Of a DNA stretch of 64,000 nt, positions 21,510 to 34,120 are shown in pieces. The first letter of the stretch is position 1. Every line of letters begins with the position of its first letter. The DNA is from Pomacea canaliculata (Eukaryota > Mollusca > Gastropoda > Architaenioglossa > Ampullariidae): positions 5,592,247 through 5,656,246 of the forward strand of contig NC_037599.1 in the NCBI RefSeq assembly GCF_003073045.1. Reading direction: 5' to 3'. The notes under the pieces are model-generated. The model did no database searches. It was not told the origin of the DNA and saw only the letters and a program-made list of their open reading frames with translations. The position numbers and the translations under genes are program-made.

Positions 21510-23349
21510 CAGAATCTAACAACAACTGGTGACAGATGTCACAGATGAGAACTCGTGATAAAACAATTCCAAGCGTGTCGGAGTTTTTTCCATGAGGGCA
21601 CCATAAACGACATTGAGATGATGACTTTTCTTTTCATGTGGTCAAGCTGTCCCGACTTATCCTATCTTGCTCCTGATGGTCCCTTCCCGAAGGTCTCGAG
21701 ATTCTAGTTTGATGTTGACACATCTTCATCTTTATGACAGATTAGGGAGGATGTTTTGAGGAAACACGATTAGTTTCTTTTTTTAGAGTGCGGCGTGGGA
21801 GGCTGAGTATGGAAGATATTTATGTGCTGCGTGTTGAGCTCAACAAAGGTACAAACATATGTTCATACATAGACAAAAATAGAAAGACAGACACAGGAAG
21901 AAACAGTTGAACGACACCGACGAGGTTTGCTTGTGCCCACACCTACATACGCACTTACGATTGTAAAAATACAGAGTTACACAGACCTTATGTGTTCTTC
22001 TTGATCAGAAAAATATGAACAAACATTTTTTTTTAAATGTGGGATAGTGTTTACGAGACAGATATATACAAACTTTGTCAAAGTTTGGTCCTTCTTTTCA
22101 GTTAAAGTAAAGATCTTTCTTCACTTCACACACGCAAGCCAGGACCTGATATTGTTGTTTTACTCGTTTTTTTGTGTTACTCCTTTAATCTATTCTTCAA
22201 AGTCAACGATTTTTTAACATGTCCATCCTTTATAGAGATGCAGTCTAAGCAATGAGACGACCCTTGAAACCTCTAGCCAGTGGTTGTGGAAATTCGTACA
22301 TGTTTGACATCGCTGGAAATGATATTAACATCAACAAGAGTTGTTTGTGTCTGCGTAGGTGCGACGATGTACCGTTGAGGTTGTTTTTGTTTTTATGAGC
22401 TTGATGTCGTCTCTGCTTCACTGTCAATTTAACCTGTATTATGTTGATTGTAGTGATGCAATATGATATTATCTACAGACAAGACTATTTCCACCGCTTC
22501 GCTATATTTTGGATTCTGGATCAACGTGCTGAGTGGACTGAAACCTTCTGATGTGCTGTGAACTGTTGGGCACGACCCGCGTGTTGAGGCGATGCCTCTT
22601 GCCAACAATCTGTGTGTGTGTGTGCATGTAAAGCTTTAACCTTTCGATGTGAGTTTATTTCTCAGTGTGCAGTGTCTGAACAACATTTATGCTTACTACG
22701 AAATGAATTATAGTCGAAACATCGTTAGCAGATTACATTCAGTGTCTGATTTCTAACAACCAACGTTGCTTCTCGTGAATTTGTTTATATAGTCAAAAGC
22801 CGAAAATAGTAACTAAAACTTGAAAACCAATAATTTATGTGGACTTGAAAATTATCGGCAGACGATGGGCGCCTTTAATTTCTGTGAAGTGTCGGGATTA
22901 ACATTATCTTTCACATTCAGAGATCTTAATCATACAAAATGTCAGCTGTTGTACGAGGACCGAAGCTTTGCTGAAAAGGTACCTCCGACTGTGCGACGTC
23001 ACATCCGCTTGACTGTTTGAGGTGGAGGTGGACAACCGACCGTTAAAGAATGAATAAGTCATAAATGGTGAAAGCGAATCATCTTCGCTAGTCTGACTTC
23101 ACTGATTTATATGGACAGGTAGACATGGGACAGAAAGACAGACTAAACTTCGTGTCTTCGAGTTAAGCCATCAAGTTACATGCGGCAGCTTGCTTTTATT
23201 TATTTATCTTGAAGAACCTTTGTACATGTACGCACGCACTCACACGAACACACACGTGCGTGCAAATACAATAAGACAAGGTCTATGACAATGAACATTT
23301 ATTGATATTTTAACGGGGATGATCGACTGTCTAATCACGTGCTACGGCT
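21510..23349. other. Intergenic between the M4 genes, nothing recognised
   Basis: No exon, RNA gene or transposon could be identified. Short CA and TG microsatellite runs only (about 22611 and 23240). The right edge is the 3' flank of M4 copy B. Confidence 0.5.
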
Positions 23350-26300
23350 CTAGCCTTGCCAGAGGTCGTCCAAGGGACATGCGCCCTGAGCTTGAAGGAG
23401 GCCCACGTGGTTGAAACACTCTGTCACACGTGTCACGTTGTAGCCTAGGTCCACGGCACTGCGACAGACTGCGCATGCTCCCTCCTCGAAGTTGGTCTCG
23501 GGCTGCCAGCGGATCTGATTGGCGACTGCCAGGAGGAGGAAAGATTTCAACGGCCCCAGTCCCTGGTCCTGTAAAAAAGAAAGCTACTTTGATTAAAACA
23601 TTTAAGATACATAAAGAACAATTACCACCTCGTTAATTCGAGGGTTGTTTCTATATCTTGCTATGTGCTGAAAATACCCCGTCAAACTATTTTTTAAAGT
23701 GATTTCGAGCAAAATTGTCACGTGATTTATCAAGGAAGGCGGGGGAAAGAGATGCTTGAGCTTTGCTTTCAGCAAACCACGACTTAGACACAGTGAACCA
23801 CTTACTTTGACTGCCCCTACGGCTTCAAGGCTATGATACTCTTAACCTCGACTTTTCCTCACACACACACTCGGCCACTTGTGAGGGAAACAAAACTTGC
23901 GCGTGCATCGCACACCCTACATACCACAGAGAGACAGTAGAAGAATCGGTTGTAGACTCCACACGACATGTGGCTGTTCATGTCAGGAGTGAAGTCGGCA
24001 GCGTTGCCTATGGAGCTGCCATCCACAGTAGGATCCTTGAAGTAACGGTGAGGATGAGATCCGTTGCCGTCGTAGAAGACGCCTTCACCGACTGTCCAAG
24101 TTGTCCCCCCTGTGACTTCTTTGCACACCTGGCAGGAGACAGGGAGGAGAACGTGCTGAGAGGAAGAAGGAAGGACAACAGGGAAAAAAAAACAAATCAC
24201 AAAAATAAATGAAGAAATGGATTAGATACTCTCGTAGTAATGTCTGTGAGAAGATTGATTAACTAAGAATACTGACTGAGTTGGTCACGAATGTAAAGAC
24301 AGAGAAGCCCAAGGACTAGGGTGCAGGTGAGTAAGAACTCGCTCACCTGACTCAGGGCGTCGGAAAAGGCGTCATTCATGCCCCCGGATTGACCTTTGAT
24401 GAGCAGCCCTGACCAGGCAGCGGTCAAGCAGTGGCCGTACTCGTGACACATCACGTCTAGGGTGACAAACGGGTAGCTGCTACCCGGCACACCGTCACCG
24501 ACCAGAATGGACTTACCGGTCCACATGGCGTTGCCCAGCGACTGACCAAAGTTCACACACACATCCACCTCGCAACTTGCTGGCACGCTGACCTGTAGTC
24601 TGTAGACAAACAGATTATTGTACTTGTAATGGCGAGAAGATAACATAGTCTTCTTATTTAAGCATCTAGTACCTTGGTGACATTATTGAGTATTTTCATA
24701 TCATCAGGAAAAATAGAAATCAACTAGCTCAATTAGTTCTCAGATGGCGGCTTTATTGTAAATTGAAAGATTTCTAAAACACAACATTTGCCAATTTACA
24801 ACTTGTATGGGTTTGTCTGTTTAAACAGAAGATTCTACATTTCCTAGAATAATGGCCTGAATATTGTTACAGATACAGATGGTTTCGTTGACACACAAAC
24901 AATTGTATTCATATAAAGAAGTTACATGCACTGATGGATATATACACATTATACAGGTAGTCCTCGACTTACGACGGGGATCCGTTCTTAACGCGACGTC
25001 GTAAACCGAATTTCGACGTAAGTCGGATCATACGTCCATACAGTACTGTACCATAATAACAGTACAGTACTGCAAACACTTAGCCTATCCAAACACCTAT
25101 CCTAACACAGTACCCTACATAATTATCAATAAACATAAGTACAGTACAATATTGTGCAGTACACTACGCTTTGTTATCACTGTCGCTGTCATAGGAGCAG
25201 ATCCTGTCACGTGTTCAAGGATGCGATCTTTATCCTTGATAATCGTAGCGACAGTCGAACGACTAAGTCCTAAAGACCTGCCAATTTCTGTTGCTGTTTC
25301 CCCCTTCTCAGATTGGCTTATGATATCCACTTTCACCTCCATGGTGATGGCCTTCCTTTTCTTTGATGCACTGACCTCGTAAGTCGGAATGAGCGTCGTA
25401 ACCACGAAACGACGTAACTCGAGACCGTCGTAACACCGAGGTTTGTATATGCAAACTCCTTAAATACTGAGCTCTTGCAGCTTGCGAGTCCTGGGAACCT
25501 TTAAATGCACGAACTAAATGGTCAAAGACTTTTTGCATAAGGTGGACATTGATGTGCTCATGATTATGAACATTTAGAAGAGCACAATATATAAAACTCA
25601 AGCGCATTTGTGCACAATCTTGCTCCCATTCACACACACCAACACACACGCACACACTTACTCTCTGAGAACATTCGTCGCGATGTAAATTCCACGCAGT
25701 GCATCCAAACCTACCGAGGCAGGTCCATTAAGACCCTGCGGACAGAGTTTTAAAATAGATGTTCATTTCCAAATGAGTTTGCTAATATCAAATCCATCAA
25801 CTATGAACAGACTTTTGCCCAAATGTTTAGCAACGTGTTTGTATAACTGCCGTGTACTTGTCCGGTTAAGAGTGGTCTGTAACATTTAGACCGGAATGAT
25901 TCTTTTAAATATTACTTTTTCATGGATAATTTCTGTGCAAGAAGAAAGCTAAAGTAGTAAATACGGGTGATAAACAGTGATTTACGAACTGGAAAGCAGT
26001 TTATAGAAACACCAGATGTGTGTTACCTATGAAATACATTAACCACATACTACGTCACAGGGGAAGGAGATCGGGGGAGAGTCCAGACATCCATTGGGCC
26101 ACCCAAAGCTGCTCCTCACTTGACCCACTCCATCGATGTACAGACTGCACTTGTCTGTCAGTACCAACGACGAACATAAGTTAATTGTTAATAGTTTTTA
26201 TTTCACTCTCTATATCCATGATGTTTTTGTTAAAATATTTATTTGCAAGTTTATTTATCAAATTAAAGTGAAGGAAACAACCAATATCATGTCAAAATCT

Positions 26301-28265
26301 TTGATCAACTTGCGTATGTATAAAAGTGGAGTATCTGTGTATATATGTGTGTGTGTGTGTTTTCGGTCGTGTGTGATTTACTGTTATCCTACATGAAGCT
26401 AGCAGCTACCCGGGGTGGGAGACTAGTGTTGGCACTCACTCCCTCTGGCTGTCACCGGCAGGCATGTGTCGTTGGGGCTGGAGCTGTAGTTGATGTAGCC
26501 AGTCAGAGGGTTTCCACCTGTCCCACGCGCACACACCGTGTTGTGTCTGCTCCCGATGTCCTCTTCTGACGACGCCACTGGGTCAAACCTTCGGCGACGG
26601 TGACTAAATGTCTACACACACCGTTAACATTATTTTATTATTGCTGGCAACAGGTGATGTATTCATAGGGCAGCCATTGTTGTCTGTGACGACCAGAAGA
26701 CAACGTGTTCACTTCAGTTATTATTATTATTGTTATTATTGCTATTATTATAGCAACATTTATTTTTCTCTGACATGACTAAATTATATTTGTAAGTAAT
26801 TGTAACAAAAATGAAACACCTGAGTCGTCTCAAGCGCCAGCTGGTTGGACACGAACACCGTTTCGCCAGTCAGCGCGAAGAACTGAATGACGCCTCGCAC
26901 CACGTGCACGTCACTTTGGTAGGTGACGTCAGCATGGACTACTGGTTGGCTGGTCCCGTTGATGACCTTTAGCACCAGCTCCACACGTTCCACCACCTTA
27001 ACGGCGGTGTTCTTTCTCAGTCCAACGAACTCCAAGTAGCTGTCTTCAAGTCTGTGTCCATCATTTTCAATGAATGAATCAAACAGCCAGCCAGCCAGCC
27101 AATCTACCCTTCATTCATTAATCATCTATTAATTGATGTCCTTATCTATGTCTGTAGCAGTCATTAAATTAATCAGCCATGTTGCCACATTCCTTTATTT
27201 GATATAATTTTCAACCCACAAGTTATTTGTGAGTGGATGCGTGAAGCAGGCTGATAAAGGCGAAAGACTAAGCTAAATAAAAATCCCATTTAACACAGTA
27301 CAACCTGATATGAAAATAGTAATACATAAAACGACATGATCTCTGTTTGACAAGTGAGAGGCAATACACAAAGTGTGAAACAATGAGATTAAATATTTAT
27401 ACAGCTTATGCAGTTAAAAGAATATGAAAAAATATTTTAAGTCGTTTTGGCGTCTTCTTCTCGTTCTAAAGTGTGACATCATTCTACTTTATCAACAAAA
27501 TGTCCACACAAGTGTCTTACTCTCTGAGTCGCTGTCTATCAATTTTACTTTTCTTCAATTTCCTCTCCACGGTGACGTCACAGCTGGGGAAGGAGGAGGG
27601 CTGAGGCCAGAGGCGACCGGTAAACCTTCCACTGCTGCTGTACTCCGCCTGAGGGACAGGTCGTCCAGTCAACATGTGCAGCTTTGTCTTCTCAATCTTA
27701 GTCTACTTTTGGATTATTCTATTTCTCTGTTATACAGCTGTCACCCATCTCGCACTAACACTCATTCACTCACGCACACAAGAGGAAGACAGAAAGATGT
27801 AGCTGACCTCCAGACCAAAGTTCCAGTATCGGATGCCGTAGCAGAAGAGGTCCAGTCTCGCCCTGTAGTAGCCATGGACTGTCTTCACTGTCCTGACCAA
27901 CACGGCCGTGAGTCCACCTCCCAAGTCAAGTTTTTTCGGGCTGAAATTGTCACCTTTGACCTTCTGTGAGCTCAGCAAGTGGACAGCGCCAGCTGAAAGT
28001 AGTGACACAAATCTCAAAAACTTTCCTTAAAATGCTAAACACTTCAATAAGACTACCGCATTTTTGTTTTGTTTTGTTTTTTGCTTTTATTTTTGGTTCT
28101 CTTGTATCTTTGTTCTAAAATCGATTAGCGTGGTCATTTTGTTATTTCTCAGTTATTACGCTGTGTTGCTATTACATTACAAAGGTTTGTTTCGACAAGT
28201 TTTGCCTGCAAGTTCGTAATCTAAATCCTATTGCATTTACCCAAGAGTAGATATGTCCACGACAT
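23350..28265 (-). CDS. M4 (vibriolysin/LasB-like) metalloprotease, copy B (intact, 508 aa)
   Basis: Ten coding exons on the minus strand join in frame to 1527 nt: 28265-28241, 27992-27808, 27648-27521, 27051-26820, 26611-26440, 26154-26120, 25735-25662, 24599-24347, 24128-23925, 23568-23350. Signal peptide MSWTYLLLAGAVHLLSS; prodomain with ERVELVLKVINGTSQPVVHA and GETVFV (PepSY-like pattern); catalytic domain from GTGGNPLTGYINYSS. H336-E-Y-G-H340 and D360 in GGMNDAFSD form the zinc site, and H421 in SHMSCGVYN is the catalytic His. The C terminus EEGACAVCRSA matches LasB's SGACGVIRSA. The family is mainly bacterial (thermolysin, vibriolysin, pseudolysin), with a similar length of about 500 aa. 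Six conserved Cys near the core suggest extracellular disulfides. Intron 7 carries a Tigger element. Exon lengths match copy A except exons 1, 4, 5, 7 and the last. Metalloprotease assignment is secure; the substrate is unknown. Confidence 0.93.
24954..25445. mobile_element. Second pogo/Tigger-type element, in intron 7 of M4 copy B
   Basis: A 492 bp element flanked by TA, with imperfect inverted ends: left CAGGTAGTCCTCGACTTACG, right inverted CAAACCTCGGTGTTACGACG. Multiple copies of acgtaagtcg-like words lie near the ends. It encodes only a DNA-binding fragment (25115-25405). It belongs to a different subfamily from the element at 10719. Confidence 0.85.
25115..25405 (-). CDS. Truncated Tigger transposase: CENP-B N-type HTH
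   Basis: Up to 96 codons open on the minus strand. Core: ASKKRKAITMEVKVDIISQ, then ATEIGRSLGLSRSTVATIIKD, the Psq/CENP-B N-terminal helix-turn-helix with typical spacing. No second HTH or DDE domain follows, so the product could at most bind element ends. The first in-frame start is a GTG; an ATG lies at MEVKVD. Confidence 0.75.
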   Translation of the reverse strand: MVTTLIPTYEVSASKKRKAITMEVKVDIISQSEKGETATEIGRSLGLSRSTVATIIKDKDRILEHVTGSAPMTATVITKRSVLHNIVLYLCLLIIM

Positions 28266-28753
28266 CTTGGAGTGAATGCCAACTGTACCTTGGTTGCAGA
28301 CTCCAGAGATAGAACCAGGCTTGAAAGAGGAAGATGTGAGCTTCAACACACACACCCGTTCAAAATACATTATATCCAAACATATTTATTTACTCATGTA
28401 AAACCCCATTCCCATTTTTTGCAGCAAGCAAGAAACTTTGAGAGAACTCTAAAGATGGAGCAATATGTCACAAGCACAACTCTTTCAACGAGATATAAAC
28501 AAATATACTCCCATGAGTTCAAAGCGTCCAGAGAAATATCATTTTGTTCCAGTTTTGCGACTGTAAACTAGGGTCTGCCATTAACTGTCCCAGAGTGAAC
28601 TGTTTAACATCCTTTGTCTCATCTGGTTTCAGCTGATTATTATGCCTCCATAGTACAAGGTCAAGTTACAGGCATCTGAGATATTTTATAACAAACATGG
28701 ATTAGCGGCCTCTGTTACTCGAAATGTATTTTGAGTGAAGCAAGAGAGTTTAC

Positions 28754-28798
28754 CTTTATTGAACATCTCTCTTACTTCCGCACTTAGTTGTATTTATA
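28754..28798 (-). promoter_or_regulatory. Core promoter and first exon end of M4 copy B
   Basis: Minus-strand ATTCTGTATAAATAC (TATAAATA 28798-28791) with an exon donor ATAAAG|GTAAACTC at 28754. The acceptor before the coding exon (ATG 28265) is not certain; GGTACAG|TTGG is one candidate. Confidence 0.55.
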
Positions 28799-28799
28799 C

Positions 28800-29636
28800 A
28801 GAATGGACACCCACCTGGCCGCAGATGTCACCGATAGACTGTCAGATGAAACAGTGGTGGGCTGCTACATATTGATAGTATGCTATATGGATGGCGGCAT
28901 AAACAAAACTAAGCTGTTGACATTTCGTGTGGGGAATTCTCACTGATTATTGCCCCACGTACTAAGAACGGGCGGGTTACCTGACTCCTTCCACAGCACT
29001 TAATGCTGGCACATCTTGTTTATCTTATCCTGAGCACTGAAATCAAATTCTGAGTTACGGTCTTTTATTCCTCTTATTCTTTCAAGGTTGGAGTGTGGTG
29101 TGGTGAAGACATCTAGAGTCGAGGTGAACAGGTGTTGGTATGCATCTGAGGATAATAAGTTCTTTTACAAGTGAAAACTGTTTCATTTGTGAAACTTGTA
29201 TTTTGAATGTTTATTTCATAATCTGCAAGGAGAAAATAATTATACACGGTGAAATAAGCTGAGAAAGTCGTTTCAAGGGAACGAAGTCTAATTCTCAAGC
29301 GTAAAGATAGTATTCAGTAGTCTCCCCTGCATTGGTCCAGAGAGGGGTCAGGGCACACAGGACCACTCCCCTTCTTATCGAAATAAACATTAAGTGGCGT
29401 GAGGCGCCTTTATGTGTACTGACAACACACACTTATCTCTCTGTCACACATACGCTTTTTGATCGAACCTACAGAGTTGGGCTTTACCTAGTTCGCTAAG
29501 GAACCTGTAACAAATGAAAAAAAAAATCATCCGCAAGCTTTCAATTGACAAGCATATAAGGACTGACTGAGCGACTGCGCATGTTATTCAGGTGAGTTGC
29601 TATGGGTTGCTACCTGTTTGTTGCGTAAACATCAAG
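28800..29636. other. Intergenic between divergent M4 copy B and RING gene 1
   Basis: No gene recognised. Short words (gcaggaccactccc-like, cgatcgaacc-like) recur upstream of RING gene 2 near 34205-34300, so part of this may be the duplicated RING promoter region. Confidence 0.4.
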
Positions 29637-31899
29637 ATGGCGACAGGCTCGCAAGCTCAGCTCACAGAGTCGACATGCAGCGTGTGTTTTGAACATTATC
29701 GTCTACCCAAGGTACTGCCGTGTTCTCGTGTCTACTGTCACCTGTGTCTCCGCTCCATGGCCACAGCTAAAGATTCTGGCTTCAGCTGCCCGATATATCG
29801 TCAGGAGGTGAACATCACTGAACAAGAGGTCGATGCTTTACAGGTAGGTGACAGGCCGGATTGTTCTACTTTACAGATCGACCAGGTCTCCCGTATAGAC
29901 AAAAAATACGATTACGATAGGGATAACAAGGTAGAACAGTTGACTGATCACACCATGCTTTTCACTTGCTGACCATCGAGGGAGCCTTTCACGCTGCACC
30001 TTTCACTCAAAGACACTGAATAGCGGCGGGCGGCCATAGCTAGTATTATAAAATGTTAATAAGTTAATTATTATACTCATACAGGTAGACGAACACACAT
30101 GCACAGTAGACGATAATGTTAGGAGTCTAGTAAGTGCAGGCGAGGTGCGATTCAGAGAAACTAAATGGAAAGTAGCTTTGAATTCAGGAAGCCGAGGAGA
30201 GCCCCATCTTATGACCGATGTGGGAAGGTCAGACGGTGCTCGGCTCCCTAGGAAGGAATGTCTGACAGCTTGGAATTTCCTAACACAAGTGTAGAAATGT
30301 TAGAGATGGCATTTAGCCTATTTGCAAGACATTAAGTATAAATAATTATTAACTAATAAACAGGAAGATCGAAAAAGCAAACTATTAAAGAGTCAGAGAC
30401 AGAGGGAGGGTCCGGTCATTGGAATTGAGGTTACTCTGTGTTTTTTTCATAATCATTTTGGCGTCAGTCTTGAACAAGTAAAACTGTAAGAAGGGACAGC
30501 AGCTTCTCTCTCTCTCTCATCATCTATTTTTGTATTTTTTTCCTTTTTCCTTTTTGTAGTAAAATGAATTGTTCTAGCTGCACCTATTATAATATCACCA
30601 TGCAACTGATGAAAGGATGAATGATTCAATAAATGAGCCACCAAATGAGCCACCTGATGAGCCCATTAGTAAGCTAGAAAGATAGAAAGAATGAGCACTT
30701 GCTAGATTAATGATGGGTTGATTTATGCGAAGATAAGCAATAATTCTTGTAGTATTTAAGAAATGTTAAACAAGTTTGTCAGATGATTGAATTTATGATT
30801 TAAGGCACTAAATTTTTTATACTATTTTTATTCAAGTTGATACTTCACTTTATTTTTAACTTTACCTTAATTTTATATTAGAAATTTAACTTTTCGTGCA
30901 TTTCAGACACATTAAATCTTGAAGGCTCAAAATGGGAACACTGCTAGAGACTTTCCATTCTGCGACAAAAGATAACAGTGATATAACGATGAAGTCCCAG
31001 ATTACAACAGAGGATGCTGCTTCAAGTGTAGTCATAAAGAGAAAATCGCTTCCTCAGGAAATGTACAAAGGGATAAAATTTTCTGAGAATTCTAAGACAG
31101 AGCTGAACAGTTTAACACTTAGCGCTGAAAATAAACTGTGGGTGAGATACCGGCCTCCAGGTCTTCTTGTTTCTTTGCTGAGTGTCTACGACTGTGGAGG
31201 AAACCGTCTCGGGCAGTACATTGAAGAGTCTGTGACAGGGTTGTCCTTGACCTGTCTAGGAGATGTCCTTGTGTCACCTCTGACATGGCGGTGGATTGAC
31301 CCTGATGGGCAGAGTGGCAGCTTTGACCTCCCTCCCAACGCCTGGGCCTTGTGTTCCAAGTCACTCCCCCCTCACATCCTACTTCGTGCTTCTGTCTCCG
31401 AGTCTTCTGATAAAAAGTCTGAATTCTCTGTGCACCGCTTGCAGCAGTTGTCGGAGGATCAGGTGAAGGTCTCAATGTGTCCAGTCATCACACAAGGCCT
31501 CGCATTTGAGGAGGCACCAAAGGCCTTTGATGTGTCAGATGACGGAAAATGGCTGGCAGTTGTGGTGAAGGACAGGATTGAAGTTTACTACACTGACCGT
31601 ACAGCTGCCGGCTTTTGTCGGTGTCGCCAAAGGAAGATGCTATAGACATCGCATTCACCACGCTGTCTACAAAACCTGTATTGGCTGCAGCCTCCAGGGA
31701 ATCTTTATTCGTCTATGATTTCCTAGATGGTTTCGTCAAGCTTATGTGCTTGCATTATATTTACATTAATGTTTCGTGTAGATACCTAGCAGCACACAAT
31801 GATAGTACTATATGGTGTGCATCAAGGCGAAATGTTTGTAGGCTGGACGTTAAACGTGAAACATTATGCGACGATTGTCTGAAAAATGACGACTCATGA
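29637..31899 (+). pseudogene. RING / beta-propeller-like gene, copy 1 (decayed)
   Basis: Exon 1 (29637-29843, 69 codons, donor CAG|GTAGGT) encodes MATGSQAQLTES and a RING resembling copy 2. However, zinc-ligand His31 is Arg (CSRVYC) and Cys54 is Tyr (CPIYRQ). Exon 2 begins after TTTCAG at 30907. A lost base gives an in-frame stop within three codons, and a further indel near 31605 separates the frame of VYYTDRTA from that of DIAFTTLSTKPVLAAASRES. The rest (about 31000-31600) still matches copy 2 very closely, including YDCGGNRLGQYIEESVTG. Poly(A) signal AATAAA at 32169. Loss of RING ligands together with frameshifts makes a true pseudogene more likely than sequencing error. Confidence 0.82.
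30120..30450 (+). repeat. Dispersed repeat, copy in RING1 intron
   Basis: About 330 bp that match 33810-34120 (shared words gtgggaaggtcagacggtg, ggaatgtctgacagctt, tagaaatgttagagatggca). In RING copy 1 it is in intron 1; in copy 2 it lies upstream of exon 1. Confidence 0.7.
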
Positions 31900-33809
31900 G
31901 CTACACGCTGATCATTTTCCTCCTTCATAGTACTAAAGAACCTGCTTCCTCCTCTTGTAAAGCGATTATGTTTGTAGAGAGCATTTTTGTCACCAATAAC
32001 TGAGATCACTGGTGTATAATATTGAGAAGCATGTGTTTTCCATACTAAACAGAGCTACAGTCAAGTGTATGACTCACTTGACAATACTACCAGTCAATGT
32101 TTCATTTACTAATAATGCATCCGCTCGTCTCTCGGTGATATTGAATATGTTATACAACACTATCAACTAATAAAAGCTACCAGTCTTAACTGCAAGAGAA
32201 CGATGATTGACTTACAATTAAACATATTTTTAATTTTCTTGTACTTCATGAAGAGGTAGCACAATACAGTTGATGTGTACTAAGATGAGCGTAATTCTTT
32301 ATAGTAACTCTCAAGAAAGGTAAATTGAATTGGTGTCTTTGAACTTATACATGATTTTGCACATTTAGTATTTCTGGTAACCAGAGGGTTTCTCCTGCCG
32401 CCACCTCATATATCGGGGTTTGCCCTACGTGGGTACCTGAGACAGCAGTTTCTTTGCCAAAGTCTTCACTAAGCCTGCCATTAACGAATATGGCCATCCT
32501 CCTACCACAGTCTCCCGGTGTGGTCTAGAAGGACGACTCTTCAAGATTTGTAAAGTAGTCATCACATCCAGTAGAGGCTTTTGTCAAAAATATGCGCCAA
32601 GCATCACTTGTTACCTGTGATTTCACTTTTACCCAGTCGTTGGTAAACAATATCTTTCTCCTCATTGCTTTTCTCCGAATTCAGGTCATACTGGACCATA
32701 ATTGACAATACCAATCATTCTGTCTTCACATACTCTCCTGCAAGAGAGGTCATTAGCCCACTCTATCGGTTCGTTTATATATTCCCAAGCCTGTTATTTT
32801 TTCGACAATACCAGGTTCCTTTGGAATCCTACCTGCCTTGACTCCGACATATTAAATGCAAGACACTTCCTTTATTTGCTATAGTTTATAGTTAGATGCC
32901 CCAGCTAGTCTCTGGGATGACTCTGCCTAATATAGATTGTCTACCTTATTCCCATTTGTTTTTTGGGGTTTTTTTTAGTTGTTCTATTCTGTTGAGCAAA
33001 GTTTAAAGGGGGAAAAAACAGCACCACCAGCTGTATTTGTGTATTTTTCGTATCTTTAATATGATTGGATGGTTAGCCAATTTTGTAAATACTTTCATTG
33101 CAATATTCTATATTCATCTTGAAATGCTGTAACTATTTATTGCTTATTATGGCATTATTCAATCATATATGTCATAACTATTCTATTCTTAATTGCCGTT
33201 TTTTATGAAGCACAAACTATTCCATGTAGTTCAGATATCCCCTTTTGCGTACTGAAGGTTTTGTTTGTTTTTGTTTTTGTTTTTTAGTTTTGAATTGTTT
33301 ATTGTTGTAATAAAGTTAAAGACACTCTGTCGGGATGACACAGGTGGTATATGTACGGATATATGATACCATGAAATTTCTTGAACACAGTTGGCTAGGA
33401 CTTTTCGCAATGTGTTGAGTTACCAGAACTTAAAGAAAGAAAAGTCTAGTAATGAGACGGAGGGAAGGGATGGAGGGTCTCGATCTCAAGCTGCTTGATT
33501 GTTGTAGTTACCTGTATCGTGGTAGATTCATTAACAGTATTGCTTATGGTTGTAACGCTTATCATAGACTCATGATAAATAAACTGTTGAATTTCTTTTT
33601 TTTTTTTACAATAACTGTTGTCGTTGTCTTGTTGAAAGAATGAGTTAGAAAAATTCGAACTATCGCTCTCCTTCGCTCTTGGGTCATCTGAATTATGCAT
33701 CTAAGGAAAGGAAGGAATTAAAAAGATTATAACAGCTTTAAAAGAATAAATATATTTGTTTTTTTCGGAATCTCTTTGACCCCCAGCTAAAACATACAGT
33801 GACTTTGCA
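31900..33809. other. 3' flank of RING1 and intergenic DNA
   Basis: 31900-32280 matches the 3' flank of RING copy 2 (36843-37260), including the poly(A) region, so it is duplicated 3' UTR and downstream sequence. Beyond that no gene, RNA or element was recognised. Confidence 0.5.
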
Positions 33810-34120
33810 TCTGGAGTCTAGTACGTGCAGGCGAGATGAATGCTATTCCGAGAAACGAAATAGAAAGTAGCTTTGAATTCAGTGAGCTGATGAGAAACCC
33901 ATTTCATGTGGGAAGGTCAGACGGTGCGTGGGCGCCATAGGATGGAATGTCTGACAGCTTGCAATTTCCTGACACACATGTAGAAATGTTAGAGATGGCA
34001 CTTCGCCGATTTGCCAGCGCGTCAAGTAAGAAATAACTAATAGAAAGGAAGATCGAAAAGCAGACATGAAAGAGACAGAGGGAAAGTCCGGTAACTGCAG
34101 TTTCGGTTACTCTGTTTTTT
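33810..34120 (+). repeat. Dispersed repeat, copy upstream of RING2
   Basis: Partner of 30120-30450 in the same orientation with many substitutions. It is followed by a low-complexity gttttt run (about 34110-34190). Confidence 0.7.

Noticed and set aside
27424-27969. 181-codon plus-strand ORF
   Set aside because: Antisense to M4 copy B exons 3 and 4, crossing their introns; no family match.
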